A stretch of 64,000 nucleotides of DNA from Castanea sativa (Eukaryota > Streptophyta > Magnoliopsida > Fagales > Fagaceae): the NCBI RefSeq assembly GCF_040712315.1, contig NC_134013.1, forward strand, positions 31,965,001-32,029,000. Reading direction: 5' to 3'. A program made the translations under genes and the position numbers. A model generated the notes under the pieces. The model made no database searches and was not told the DNA's origin. It worked only from the letters and a program-made list of their open reading frames with translations. This document shows, piece by piece, positions 34,152 through 46,800 of the stretch. Each line of letters opens with the position of its first letter. Position 1 is the first letter of the stretch.

Positions 34152-34252
34152 CTTTCGCTTGAGCTCTACTGATGATAAAGAGCCATACTCTTCATCACTT
34201 TTGGATTGTCTAGTACCAATGGGTACTCCTGCTGATTCTTTTTCTTTGCCAT
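34152..34252 (-). pseudogene. LEA_2 copy 4, only the first codons left
   Basis: From the ATG at 34252 the minus strand encodes a start like the other copies (MAKKKNQQEYPL), then shifts frame and stops being alignable at about 34152, just after the codons for the basic cluster (plus-strand CTTTCGCTTGAGCTC). The membrane segment and the whole LEA_2 domain are gone. The leader, the TATA block (about 34360-34380, expanded to a longer AT run) and the upstream ACGT block at 34594-34618 remain, so the promoter side of the unit survives without its gene. Confidence 0.8.
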
Positions 34253-34379
34253 TTTCTTCTCCTTGAACAGTGAATACAAAAGCTTTCTCCATTTGTTTGT
34301 GCTAGTTTCTTTTCTAAAAGGATGCTTGGAGTTGGTTTGTGGAAATGGCAACAGATTAGATGCTTATATATATATATAT

Positions 34380-34580
34380 ATAGTAATGCTACGTGAACAA
34401 ATTATTTTATAATATTTTTACAAAAATATTGATGTGATTAATTTTTTATTAGTTTTCATCTAGGCCCACCATTAATATTATTTTTTTATTTTTTAATAAT
34501 TACTCACCATATCAGTGCTTTGTAAAAAAAATTAAAAAAAATTGTAAAATAACACGTATCTTTAACATTATTCATGAAAT
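34380..34580. mobile_element. Possible small MITE in the LEA4 upstream region
   Basis: AGTAATGCTACGTGAACAAA at the left and ACACGTATCTTTAACATTAT at the right are roughly inverted (AATGCTACGT versus AATGTTAAAGATACGT). The stretch separates the TATA block from the upstream block, which are adjacent in LEA copies 3, 5 and 6. The exact ends are unclear. Confidence 0.4.
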
Positions 34581-34640
34581 AATTATGCAATTAGAGCTTC
34601 CCAGAAAACGTGGCAAAGTTAATATATATATATATATATA

Positions 34641-35387
34641 GCCCACAAACCCCAATCCGCGTGAGATTGTTGACTTCTAGTTTTAGATGCTTTCTTGTTT
34701 TATTAGGAGAATGATTGAAACTTGAAAGGAAATGCTGCTAGTTCTAGATGCTTTCTTTTTCTTTTAGGAGAATGATTGAAACTTGAAAGGAAATGCTACT
34801 ACCATCACACGTTTTGAAATTATGGTTAATGGGTAGCTTCTATAGGAAGTGTAGACTTAAGGTCCGTTTGGATAGAACTTATTGCTGAAAACTGAATACA
34901 CTGTATCAAACTAATTTTTAAATGTGTGAATAGTACCGTAAGACCCATTTTTAATGAAAAAGTTGCTAAACAGTGATATTTGTGGGTCTCGTGAATAATG
35001 CACGGGCGCACTGTTCACGGGAGAAAAGTCAATAACTATGGCTACTATTCATGAACAGTAGCCATAACAGTGAAATTTTTCGTTCCAAAAAAGAAAAAGA
35101 AAAAAGAAGGAAATGTGAAACTCAGCAAACGTGGACGCAAAATGTGAATCCAAATGCCACCTTATTATATAGTATACTAGAATTCTAATACGAGGCCCAC
35201 AAACCCCGATCCGCGTGGGATTGTTGACTTCTAGTTCTAGATGCTTTCTTGTTTTATTAGGAGAATGATTGAAACTTGAAAGGAAATGCTGCTACCGTCA
35301 CACGTTTTGAACTTTTTGTTAACAGCTAGCTTCTATAGGAAGCGCAAACTTATTATATGGTATATTAGAATTCTAGTACAAGGTCGT
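34641..35387. repeat. Tandem duplication of LEA upstream DNA, one copy carrying a MITE
   Basis: Copy A (34641-34859 plus 35162-35190) and copy B (35191-35387) share GCCCACAAACCCC, TCCGCGTG, GGAGAATGATTGAAACTTGA, TCACACGTTTTGAA and TAGAATTCTA. Copy A also has an internal repeat of about 60 bp: AGTTCTAGATGCTTTCTT and GGAGAATGATTGAAACTTGA occur twice. No gene lies here. Confidence 0.75.
34860..35161. mobile_element. PIF/Harbinger-type MITE with TTA duplication
   Basis: The 302-bp element starts AGGTCCGTTTGGATA and ends GAATCCAAATGCCACC, an imperfect inverted pair, flanked by TTA at 34857-34859 and 35162-35164. Copy B of the surrounding duplication shows the empty site as AACTTATTATAT at 35348-35359 with a single TTA. 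The interior has CACTGTTCACGGG and CATGAACAGTAGCC words often seen in such plant MITEs. Confidence 0.8.
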
Positions 35388-35455
35388 TACTCCGGAGTTA
35401 TAAACCACGGTATGCTGCACTATTTCGGAGGCCTTCTTAGAAGGGGACACTTGGT

Positions 35456-35458
<3 letters not shown>

Positions 35459-35491
<33 letters not shown>
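35459..35491. repeat. (GA)n microsatellite
   Basis: A run of GA dinucleotides in non-coding DNA. Confidence 0.95.
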
Positions 35492-35494
<3 letters not shown>

Positions 35495-35695
35495 CATCTA
35501 AGCATTCTTTTATTAATTATTTTTTCAATATAACTATTTATTGACATAAAGTTTTGGGTCATTTTTTAACAATCACAAGAATTGGCCTAATCAAAGAGTC
35601 AATCCTTATTAAACTCACATCTTCTTCATCATCGAGCTTAATGGAGGTCTTGCCCGGCCTTGTCCAATGATCTTCTATTCTTCTTTGGTATTAAT

Positions 35696-36717
35696 TGTAT
35701 TGGGTTAAGATAACTTAACCCTGATTAATTAATTCGATTACCCAAATTGATTAATTAGGTTCAATTGCATGCAAATTGTGGAAGCACCAATAAATCACCA
35801 AAAATACTAAATGCAATGAAAAATAAATTTGACACGGTGATTTGTTGATAAATGAGGAAAACCTCATAAAGCAAAACCTCATCGAGTGATTTTAAGGTCA
35901 TCACTTCCAAGAATCCACTAATCAACAATCAAGGAGTTACAAGTATAAGAAATATTAGCAACTACCCTGGCCTATCCCAAAATACCAACCTACAATTGAA
36001 CCTTTACTCCAATACCCAATTGGACTTGATCTTGTAGTAGCCTTCTTTTCTTTGATGCATAAACCTCCAATTTGTGACTAACCATTTGCACGGATCCCAG
36101 TACGTGACTAACTCCATAACAACTCATTGATTGTTGTAGTTGATTTGCAACAACTTCAGAGAGAAACACCAATAAGATCTTAATGTTGGTACTAGAGAAT
36201 TTGCTTGGTCACAGAACCCAAAGGCGTACAAGAAACGCAGTATGAACTCTTAGATTCGATGAAATAGAGAAAACTTGGTTACAAAACCCTAGCCGCATAA
36301 ATGGAATGTCTCTAGATCTCTCTGAAAAACCTTCTAATAGATGGCTTATGATGTCCTTTAAATACCAATTCAAACGGATCTCAATTCAAGCTTCAAATAA
36401 GTTATGGGATTTTTTGCATTGCTGATTTTTGCTAATTCTACGATGCTCGATCTAGTGAGAACAAAATCTTGATCTATCGAGCTGCTATCAAGGAGACAGT
36501 AAGTTTCAGCTTCTATCGAGAGGTATCGAGGACGTGTCGAGACTTCTATCGAGGTACATGCTGAAAAAGTGCTGAAAAAGTGTTTTTCTTGAACTTTTCT
36601 TGAGCAAACTTTGTGTTTTCAATTTGGTCTTCAATTACAACTTTAAGACACATCAAAACTCAATAAAAGACACATAATTTGGCATGATTGACAACACCAA
36701 AACACATGAACCTAACA
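35696..36717 (-). mobile_element. Probable solo LTR, copia-like
   Basis: Read on the minus strand it begins TGTTAGGTTCATGTG, like the starts of E1 and E3 LTRs, and ends CTTAACCCAATACA, giving TG..CA termini over 1022 bp. It also shares the theme of TCGATA/ATCGAG words (36475-36560) with those LTRs. No primer site, polypurine tract or coding domain flanks it. The five-base flanks (TTAAT and AATTT) do not match, so the ends may be off or the target duplication lost. A short frame at 35990-36172 is not a gene. Confidence 0.45.
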
Positions 36718-37200
36718 AATTTCAAGCGAGGATGGCAATGGTGAGGTTATTGAAAATCAGTGAGGTCATTGGCAATGGTGAGATGTTTTCACCATGATGG
36801 TTGATGGAGATTGACCACAACAAGGATCCCCAACCTCGGTGTTTGACATTGACAATGAGAACACCATTTCTATACTAGGGAATAGGGATTTTGTCTCAGA
36901 TCTTGGTAGCCTCAAGTGGTGTCAATTATTGGTGACTTGAGCTTGCCAATAATGTTAAGGTTTAGAAAGGAAGTGATGAGAGAGATTGAGACACACACAC
37001 ATAACCCACAAGAGATTAAGGAAAACTAGCATGAAGGGGGAGTGAACAAGAGTAAAAAGGAGAGAGTACGTAAAAAAAGAACCAATAATAAATATTTAAA
37101 GAAAAACAAAAGGCAGGTTTCTCTGACCTAGGGAGCAGCTCTCCAACCCTAGACGGTGCAGTAGAACATTGTGCTTACCTCGAGCAGCTTTTCTAGTTCT
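36718..37200. other. Intergenic DNA, no gene seen
   Basis: G-rich repeats of GGCAATGGTGAGG-type words occur at 36731-36785. No domain is recognised. The LINE 5' leader probably begins near the end of this stretch. Confidence 0.4.
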
Positions 37201-38719
37201 CTTGGTTAGTTATGGAGAAGTTATCCGTCTTGTGGGAGAAATTATCTTTGTCAGAGGAAGAAGGAAACCAGTATAAGTTAGATACTTTTGAACGATGGGG
37301 TGGACAAGTGGTGGCGGCAAAGTTTTTCACTCACAAATTTTTGAATATGGAAGCTATTGCTTGAACTTTCAAACCCCTTTGGCGGACGAAGCAGGGTTTC
37401 GAGGTGAAGGATGTGGGAAATCACACGGTTTTGTTTGTGTTTGCGAACGAAGTTGATGCGGAGAGAGTTCTCATTGGAGCGCCGTGGTGTTATGATAAGC
37501 ATCTAGTCTCTCTCAAATGCCTAGACAAGAGTGGTCCAATTAAGGAGTTAGAATTCAACAAGACGCTATTCTGGGTTCAACTTCATGATCTCCCTATAGG
37601 TGACATGAACCGTCAGACCGCATGTGAGATTGGTAAGATTATCGGGGAAGTTCAAACGGGGATGAAATGAGCCATTCCTTGAGAAGAGTGTGAATCTCCA
37701 AACGAATTTTCAAGAAACTATAAAGGAGATTGATTTGGCGTTGGCTAAGTTTGATGGTGTAGTAGCTACAGACTTGCAACTAGGGGTAGAAGGTGCTACA
37801 ACCTACCAAACGACTGATCCTAGAGGTTTCCTAGGGGCAAGGGAAGGAGCACACATCATTGAGGTTGCCGACAACGATTGGGTTTCAACTACTTTGGAGG
37901 AGACTACTTCCTCGGCTGGTCCAATTCGAGGATGGAAAAGGCTAGCTAGAGAGAGGGTAGCAATGGAACAAGTTAGCACCACAAATTATGCAAAACGGGG
38001 TATTCAAGAGGTTTCGGAGATGGTGGAAGATTTGGTACCAACAAAGTGACAATGTGCTAGCATTAAAAGCATAGATTTAGCGGAGGCTAGTGATCAACCC
38101 CGCCGAGACAAATAAGTTGTTTAGCTTGGAATTGCCACTGGCTTGGGAACCCATGTGCAAAAAGAGAGCTTGGAGATATGATTCAAGCACAAGCTCACCT
38201 AATTGTTTTCCTATCAGAGACATGGGCAGATAAGAAGCGGTTAGAAAGATTGAAAGGTAATATTAAGTATGCTGGTTTATTTTGTGTTCACGATCAAGAA
38301 AGAGGGGGTGGTTTGGCGCTCTTTTGGAAGCAAGGAGCCTTGGTGTGGGTTGACAACTTTTCTAAATTCCATATTGATGTAGTGCTTAATAGGGGCACAA
38401 TTGATGCTTGGCGGTTTACTGGATTTTATGGCGAGTCAGATACTAATGAAAGGATGGAGGCTTGGAATATGCTTCAGATGTTGAACTCAAAGCCACATTT
38501 ACCTTGGGTTTGCATGGGAGGTTTAGCGAAATTCTTCTTATTAAGGAGAAGCGAGGGGGTAGGGTGCACATGGTGCATGGTGCATGGGTTACGGATGAGA
38601 GGGATGTTGGGGATATATTCGTGGACTTTTATTCAAGGTTGTTCACAACTTCAAACCCAACAGATTTAGAGATAGTCTTGGCAGGGGTTCAAACAATGGT
38701 TAGTGCTCCTATGAATGAT

Positions 38720-39720
38720 GCTTTAACTAAACCTTATGTTAGAGAGGAGGTAGAAGTGGCAATAAAAAAAATAGCTCCTCTAAAGGCACCGAGACTGGAT
38801 GGGATGCCTCCCCTTTTCTTTTAAACCTTTTGGCCAGAAATCGGGATGAATGTTTCAAAGGTGGTGCTTTCTTGTCTTAATTCGGGTACTCTTCTGAAGT
38901 CAATCAATCACACATTTATCACTTTGATTCCAAAGGTAAATAATCCTAAAACCGTTGCTCAATTTAGGCCTATCAGTCTCTGTAAAGTCATATATAAAAT
39001 TCTGAGTAAATTCATTGCAAATAGGCTAAAACCAATTTCAAATTCCATTATTTCGAAAGCTTAGGGTGCTTTTATTGCAGACAGAGTTATTACTGATAAT
39101 GTCTTGATTGCCTTTGAATCTCTGCACCAAATGAAAACTCAATGTTCAGGAAAGACAGGTTCTATGGCTTTAAAGCTTGATATAAGTAAGACTTATGATA
39201 GAATGGAATGGATTTTCTTGGAGAAAATTCTTTTGAAGATGGGTTTCCAGGATACTTGGGTGCCCTTGATAATGCAATATATCACAGTAGTTTCCTATTC
39301 GATAATGGTGAATGGTGAGCCTAAGGGTCTTATTTATCCCTCTAAGGGTTTAAGCCAAGGGAATCCTCTGTCTCCTTTTCTATTTTTGTCTTGTGTGGAA
39401 GGGGTAAATGCCCTTCTCTCTCAAGCTGCTAGGGATGGGGAGATTTAAGGATATTCTATTTGCAAAGCAGGGAAGAAAATAACTCACCTCTTCTTTGTCA
39501 ACGATTGTTTGTTATTTTGTAGAGCAACTTCCACTGAGTGTGTAAATATTCAAAGCATTCTCGCTTGGTATGAAGTAGCTTCAGGACAACAAGTTAATGC
39601 AAACAAGACCATGACATTCTTTTGCTAGAACACTTCTGAGGAGGTTCAGGAGGAATTACAAGCATTGTTGGGGGTGCCGGTAATAAGAAACTATGAGAAA
39701 TATCTAGGGCTCCCTTCCTT
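38720..39720 (+). pseudogene. LINE reverse transcriptase domain, catalytic residue lost
   Basis: Conserved blocks are readable: FITLIPKV, FRPISLCKVIYKILSK, KLDISKTYDRMEW, GLSQGNPLSPFLF and THLFFVNDCLLFCRA. In the family the last is usually FADD and the fourth QGDPLSP; here the first Asp of FADD is Asn and the Asp of QGDP is Asn. TAG codons stand at 39061 and after DGEI near 39446. The protein would have copied the LINE RNA into DNA at the cut target. Confidence 0.85.
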
Positions 39721-40230
39721 AGTAGGGCTTTAGAAAAAAAGCTTGTTTCAATCAAGTTAAGGAGCGGATTTGGGCAAAAATGCAAGGGTGAAAGGAAAAA
39801 TTACTTTCTCAAGCGGGCAAGGAGGTAATGATCAAAGCTGTGGTTCAATCCATCCCGACTTACTCTATGAGTGTTTTTCGTCTTCCCATCAGACTTCTCA
39901 AAGATATCGAAGCAATGATTAGGAAGTTTTGGTGGTGATACTCTGAAAATTCTAAAAAGAATCATTGAGTGAAGTAGGAGACGCTTTGCTCTTCAAAATC
40001 GGTAGAAGGTATAGGTTTTAGAGATTTGAGATTGTTTAATAATGCAATGTTGGGTAAGCAACTTTAGCGTCTTTTTTTATGAAAGGAATTCTTTAGTATG
40101 CAAGGTGTTTCAGGAGAAATATTTCCCGTCAGGTAATATTTTTGATGCGAAGGTGTCTCCTTGATGTTCTTTTGCTTGGCGAAGTATATTACAAGCTAGG
40201 GAAGGGGTTCTGAGGGGTGCTAGGTGGACG

Positions 40231-41393
40231 GTGGGAGATGGGAAAGATATTAATATTTGGAGGCATCGTTGGCTTTCCTTCCGAAGGGGGTGGTGGAATT
40301 TATCTCTGCAGCTGGATTCCTCTTTGCAGGTTATTAGTGATCAGTTTTTACTAGATTCAAAAATCTGGAATGAGGGGCTTATTGATGTGAATTTCTATCT
40401 GTGGGAAACTGAAGTTATTAAATGTATCCCTATAAGTCAGCATGTAGACTCTGATGCTCTGATCTGGCCTCTTTCTTCTGATGAGGTGTACACGGTTAGG
40501 AGTGCATATCGATTGCTTGTCACGGTTCAGTGGCAGAGTCAGCCCACTTCTTCGAACGTGGAGGCAGGGCAGAGCTTGCTTGTGGAATGACATATGGAAG
40601 CTTCAAGTTCCTAACAAAGTCCGTTATTCATTTGGCGAACTATTCGAGAGTCTTTACCCACAAAGCTTAACTTGCGTAGGCACCAGGTGGTGACAGATGG
40701 TCTTTGTGAGTTGTGCCGAGACTGCCCTAAAGATAGTACTCATGCCTTATGGTATTTTGATTCAGTGAAGGCCATTTGGCTGTCTGATATCCGCTTCTCC
40801 TTTCTTCAAGCCCAAAAATTCTCCAAATTTGAAGACGTTTTTCAGTTTCTGTGTTTGCATGGCTCGCCTAATATGGTTGCCCTGTTTGCTATGGTTGCAT
40901 GGAGTATTTGGGAGCGCAGGAACAAGGCAAGAGTGGGGCAAAAAACATGGGGGTTAAGGAAGTTATTCAGCGGGCTTCGGATCTCTTCAAGGAGTTTCAG
41001 GACGTGCATAAGAAGGCTTGTCGAGTTGTTGATCAGAGTGAGGACTTAAGGTGGAAGCCGCCTGATTATGGTCTCTATAAGATTAATCTTGATGGGTCTT
41101 TATTTGCTGATCAGGTTTGTGCAAGCTTAAGGGTGGTCATTAGGGACTGGAAGGGGCTGATTATAGCTACCTTAAGCTAGAAAGTGAGGTATCCGGGTTC
41201 AGTTGATTTGGTGGAGGCTTTAGCCACTAGTAGTGCCATCAGTTTTGCCAAAGAGCTCAGTATTCATCAAATGGTGGTTGAGGAGACTCATTGTGGGTTA
41301 TTAAGGCCATCAACGATGCTCGGCCAGTACGAACTATGTATGGACATGTTATTGATGATATTAGAATTTTGTCTTCCACTGGTTGTTAAGTGA
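40231..41393 (+). pseudogene. LINE zf-RVT and RNase H C-terminal region
   Basis: GDGKDINIWRHRWL and WPLSSDEVYTVRSAYRLL mark the region after the reverse transcriptase. GLCELCRDCPKDSTHALWYFDSVKAIW shows the Cys/His zinc-binding pattern. WKPPDYGLYKINLDGSLF starts an RVT_3-type RNase H whose later blocks (SVDLVEALA.., SIHQMVVEETH) are degraded. Frame changes occur near 40575, 40680 and 40990, with a stop near 41180. Confidence 0.75.
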
Positions 41394-42799
41394 AAGGTTA
41401 ATAAATTAACTCATGCCCTAGACTGCAGATATTGATATGCGGTTGGAAGATCTACCATGGGATTTGGTTGATGTAATTCAGTTTGATTTACCATAATAAA
41501 GTTACCTTACCTTTTCTCAAAAAAAGAAAAAGAAAAAAAGAAATTAAGAAACGATAAAGATGTGGCTGAGTTTATTAATTTATTTGTTGAAGTGGGTAGC
41601 TTAAATAAAAAAAAAAAAAAAAAAAAAAAAGTGGACTTTTAACTTTTAGTTAAAATTTGGGTGAAAATTTAGGGATGCTCAAGATGCTCTGATTGACTAA
41701 CACTCAATAAGGTTGCACTATTATTAAATTTAGGGTGAAATTCATCACGAGAGATTAGCATGTTGCTATATACTCTGCTAGTCCTAATAATTTTCCAAAT
41801 TTGTCAAATCTGGTTTGTTTTTATTGGTGGTATCGTAATCTGGGAGTATATATGAAGGACTTAATGCATAAATCATTCCAGAGAAAAAATATATATATAC
41901 TCATATGGTAAATCGTGGTCAATACAAGTATCCCCACAAAATTATAATAATTATAAGCAGAAGAAAAATTACAAATCCATCAAAAGAATAAAATTAAATG
42001 AAACGAAGCAATTGATAGTCATGGAGCAGTTCATTTCAGTAGATTTCCTCTTCTTCATCACAAACATCAATTCCACTTTCCCACTAAGCTTGGCTTGGCC
42101 GTTCAGAGTTAACACCCCAACACCTAACTCATTTCCAAGACAAGTAGTGCTTGACAGGGCATTTGAATTCAGATTAACTGTGACAGTAATTTTTTTGTCG
42201 AGCAGAGCCCAGCCTTACCTCTAGGTATAGTGACTTGCCCTACTGTCACACCCTGGTATATGAACATGGCAATGGTGCTATCATATTTGTAAGGACCAAA
42301 GTTTGTATTCTTAATTCCAACTTGGGTTGTGAAGCTTAAGTCAAAGGAAGGTGATGCTTGGGTTCCAGTGTTAAAGTTCTAGAAGGTGACATTAGTACCC
42401 AACTTGACCTTAGGGGTCTTAATCAAGGTTGTCAGAATCGGGATCCTAAGTAAGATCGCATGAGGTAAGTAGAATTGTGGATTGTAAGATCCTACCTATT
42501 TTCAAATTTGAAGCAAAAAACATATTTACAATGACTTTGTATATTGAATAATCACATAAATTATGAATCTTCTATAAAAAAAAATAAATAAATAAAGATT
42601 TTGATCATATGATATAATTTTCATGTTCTAAATCGCAACGTCTATACTAATGAAACAAATATATTTAAGTTTTTATGCAATATATTTAATTCAGTGAATA
42701 TTTAATTAGAAACCAAATACCAAAATACTACCACACTTTATCCTTCAGCAGCAGCTCTTGAACCCTCATCATCACCTAACATTGATAACCAAATGATAC

Positions 42800-43643
42800 T
42801 GTTGGGTTCTAAGAATTTAGGTTCAAATGTATTAGAACTTCATTTTGTAATGTTGGCAAACCATGATCAAAATGTTTAGTCATATTTTTAGACTTGCTCA
42901 AAGTATGTTTATGTGTAAAGTTGGAATTGAGTGTACTACAGGATTTACTATGTAAATTTGCCTAACTCGATCGATCAAAAATTAGACTCCATCGATCGAA
43001 GCTTATGCGGATTGTTTTTCTGCAGAATTTTTTCAACTCAGCCCAAGCCCCTTTGACATGTAGGGTTTTATGTTTTTCCCTAGGTATAAAAGGGAAAACT
43101 CTAGCCACATTTTAAAGGTTGTTGCAGTTGTTATTTATATTGTGTATGTGAATCTCTTGTGAGATCTAGAGGTGTTTTCCTTCGCATATACTTAGGGTTA
43201 TCAAGAATCAAGATTATGTCAAGAACTTAATGATCATTCAATTGCTGCATTAAGAGCTTAAAGATACACAAGCGAGAGTGCTTGTACTTGCTATGAATCT
43301 AAGAAAGAAGTCCGTGGACTCGGAGCTATCCCGTGGTCGGAGTAGTAAGTTTCCTACTCGAGGTAGCAATAAGATGTTAGTGGTCTAAGTCGCTATTGTG
43401 TAAACTTCAATTCTTTCATAGTGGATTCGTTTTGCCTTGAGAATAGCTAAGTTAAATCCTCCCTAGGTTTTTTACTGGTTTGGTTTTCCTGGATTATCAT
43501 ATCGTTGTGTTATTTATTTTCCACACTGTTTCAATGGTATGATTTATATGTGTTAACCTAGATTTGCATAATTTACCTAAGTTAATCACTTGACTAAATA
43601 ACTAGGTTAATTTGGTTGTGTTTAAGGGGTCTAAAAATGTACA
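42800..43643 (+). repeat. E3 5' LTR
   Basis: The 844-bp LTR begins TGTTGGGTTCTAAG and ends ATGTACA. A TATA box TATAAAAGG at 43085-43093 is the likely promoter. TCGATCGAT words lie at 42967-43002. Confidence 0.92.
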
Positions 43644-43645
43644 AG

Positions 43646-43657
43646 TGGTATCAGAGC
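43646..43657 (+). other. E3 primer-binding site for tRNA-Met
   Basis: TGGTATCAGAGC, two bases after the LTR end, is the standard copia primer site and is unchanged. Confidence 0.93.
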
Positions 43658-43889
43658 AGGTTAGCTCTTGTGTTTAAATCCTTTGATCTAAGAGTTGATC
43701 CTTGACCCCTGTTGTCATGGACACTTGGAAGCTGTTATTGCTAAAGTTTCAATTTGTCTATTTTTGGTTTGTGTATCTTGTTGCTTTTATTAAGTCTCTC
43801 CTTGAGTATCTTGATATAAGTACATGTGATGATAATTATGTGTGTTATACTGCTTTAACTGCCTTAAAGGCACGTGATTCTTGTCTTTT

Positions 43890-46800
43890 TGGTATTTGGA
43901 TAGTAGTTGTTCTAGGCATATGACAGGAAATAAAGCTTTATTCAAGAAACTCTTTGAAGGAAAGATTGGGACAGTCACCTTTGGATATGGAAGCAAATTT
44001 GTGATTAGAGGCATCGGAACTGTGGACATTCCAGGGTTGCCAGTTTTTTAAGATGCCTGGTATGTTGATGGGCTGAAGGCTAATTTACTTAGTATCAGTC
44101 AGATTTGTGACAATGGATTAAATGTTCTCTTCACTAAGTATGACGTGAGATATTGGATGGAAGAGGTGACTGCATGTGTATTGATGTTAGGATAGCTAAC
44201 AACTGTTACAGTATAACACCAAGTATAAGTAACAAATGTTTCAGTACAAAGATCAATCAATTAGACTTATGGCATCAACAGTTGGGACATGCAAGTTGCA
44301 AGAATTTAGAGAAGATTTCCAAGTGTGATGCAGTTATTGATTTGCCCAAGTTTGAGAAGATAGAAAAGTACATATGTGGACCATGTTAGATGAGTAAACA
44401 AGTGAAGTCTAAACATCCATCTGTGATTGATGTTCAAACTTCAAGACCTCTAGAGTTGTTGCATATTGATCTTATGGGTCCTGCCAGAGTTCAAAGTTTA
44501 GGTGAAAAGAAATATATTCTAGTTGTTGTGGATGATTTCACTAGATATACTTGGGTTGTGCTTTTGAGAGATAAAGCTAAGACTCCTGAAAAGATGATAA
44601 ACTTATGCAAGAAATTGCAAGTTGAGAAAGGAACTATGATAGCTAGAATCAGAAGTGATCATGGAAGGGAATTTGAGAGCACAAAGCTAGCAACCTTCTG
44701 CAATGATCAAGGCACACATCAAGATTTCTCTTCACCCAAGACACCATAACATAATGGAATAGTGGAACGGAAGAACAGGGTTGTTAAAGAGATGGCTCGT
44801 GCCATGCTACATAACAAAAAGATGCCAAAGTCTTTTTGGGGAGAAGCAGTTAACACTGCTTGCCAAACATTTAATTGTGTGTGTTTCAGACCTAATTCTA
44901 AGAAAACTCCTTATGAACTCTGGAGAGGAAAGAAGCCTATTGTTAAATACTTCCGGATACTTGGTAGTGACTGCTATATTCTGCGTGATAAGGAGAACCT
45001 AGAAAAGTTTGATGCAAAGAGCGACAAGGATACTTTCTGGGATACTCTTCCACTAGTAGAGCTTACATAGTATACAACCTAAGAACCAAAATAGTCATGA
45101 AGTCTTCAAATGTGGCGATCAATGATGAACTGTGTTCTGAAACTCAGTTAGAAAACATTCCTCCGATTCAAGAAAAGACCGTAGAAGTTAATGAACCTAT
45201 TCCTGATGATGATATTGGGAAGCATAGTGATGAAGAGCTACTGGTGTTGAATGATGTTGTTTTAGTACCTTCAAGTTTAGAACCATCCATACCAGTTCAT
45301 GAAACTCAACAACAACAAAGTGAGCCTAGTCCTTCATCAGAACAAAAAGGTAATTCCACATCTCTAGTCAAAGGTTCATCTTCAAGAGTAAAGTTAAATC
45401 ACCCTATCACAAATATATTGGGTAGTTTGAATGATAATATGAGATTGAGATCAGAAGCCTTGAATGTTATTACTCACTCATGCTATCTATCCCAATTTGA
45501 ATCGAAAAAGGTGGATGAAGAACTTCAAGATGCTAATTGGTTTAATTCTATGCATGAAGAACTTCACCAATTTATTCGAAATGATGTGTGGGAATTAGTT
45601 CCTAGACTGAAAGGAGTAAATATAATTGGAACTAAGTGGATTTTCAAGAACAAGTTAGATGAACATGGTACTGTTATTCAAAACAAATCAAGACTTGTTG
45701 CTCAAGAATACACACAAGTGGAAGGGGTTGGTTTTGATGAGACCTTTACACCGGTAGCAAGACTAGAATCCATTAGAATATTGTTGGCCATTGTAAGTCA
45801 TTTGAATTTCAAGCTGTATCAAATGGATGTCAAGAGTGCCTTCTTGAATGGGATGTTGCAAGAAGAGGTATATGTTGAACAACCAAAGGGTTTTGTTGAT
45901 CCTCATAGACCGAATGATGTCTACAAGTTGAAGAAAGCTTTCTATGGTTTGAAACAAGCTCCCAGGACATAGTATGATAGGTTGACCGCTTATCTCATTG
46001 AACATGGATTCAAAAGAGGATTTGTTGATACTACTCTCTTCATACGAAAAGATAAGAATTATTTTGTAGTAGCTCAAATTTATGTTGATGATATTGTTTT
46101 TATGCTACTAATGATTCTCTTGCTCAGTCTTTTGCAAATGAAATGAAGAAGATGTTTGAAATGAGTATAGTTAGTGAACTAACTTATTTCTTGGGATTGC
46201 AGGTGAAGCAAACGGATTCTGGTATTTACATCAACCAAGCAAAATATGCCAGAAATCTAGTCAAGAGATTTGGGCTTGATAAGACTGCACATGCTAGAAC
46301 ACCAATGGCTGCTAATGCAAAGCTAATCAATGGTCCTTCAGGTGAGTCTGTAGATGTTACATTATATACAAGTATGATTGGTTGCCTTTTGTATTTAACT
46401 GCAAGTCGTCTAGACATTGCTTTCAGTGTTGATGTATGCTCTAGATTTCAATCTAATCCTAAAGTTTCACATTTAAATGTAGTTAAAAGAATCATAAAAT
46501 ATGTTAGTGAAACTTCTGATTATGGTTTATTCTATAGCAAAGAGTCAAATTTGTCTCTTGCTAGTTTTTTTTATTCGGATTGGGCTGGCAATGCTGATGA
46601 TAAAAAAAAGCACCACTAGTGGGTGTTTTTATGTAGAAGCCAATCTTGTTGCTTGGATGAGTAAAAAGCAAAATTCTTTATCTCTGTCTACTGCAGAAGC
46701 AGAATATATCGCTGCTGGAAGTTGTTGTTCACAGCTTCTTTGGATGAAAAAGCTTTTGAGTGATTATGGAATAACACAAGACACCATGGTAGTTTATTGT

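Larger units (their letters stand above)
37212..41545 (+). mobile_element. L1-type LINE (non-LTR retrotransposon), decayed
   Basis: Parts appear in order. A DUF4283-like ORF1 start lies at 37212-37670 (with a stop at about 37362; motif LFWVQLHDLP). A partial endonuclease lies at 38120-38530 (ETWADKKRLERL, GGGLALFWK), cut where a GDFNE-type motif should be (MGGLAKFF). The reverse transcriptase is at 38720-39720, a zinc-binding region at about 40230-40790 and an RNase H at about 41050-41290 (INLDGSLF). The element ends in an A-rich tail at 41519-41545. Several stops and a large deletion between endonuclease and reverse transcriptase show it is dead. No target duplication was found. Confidence 0.85.
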
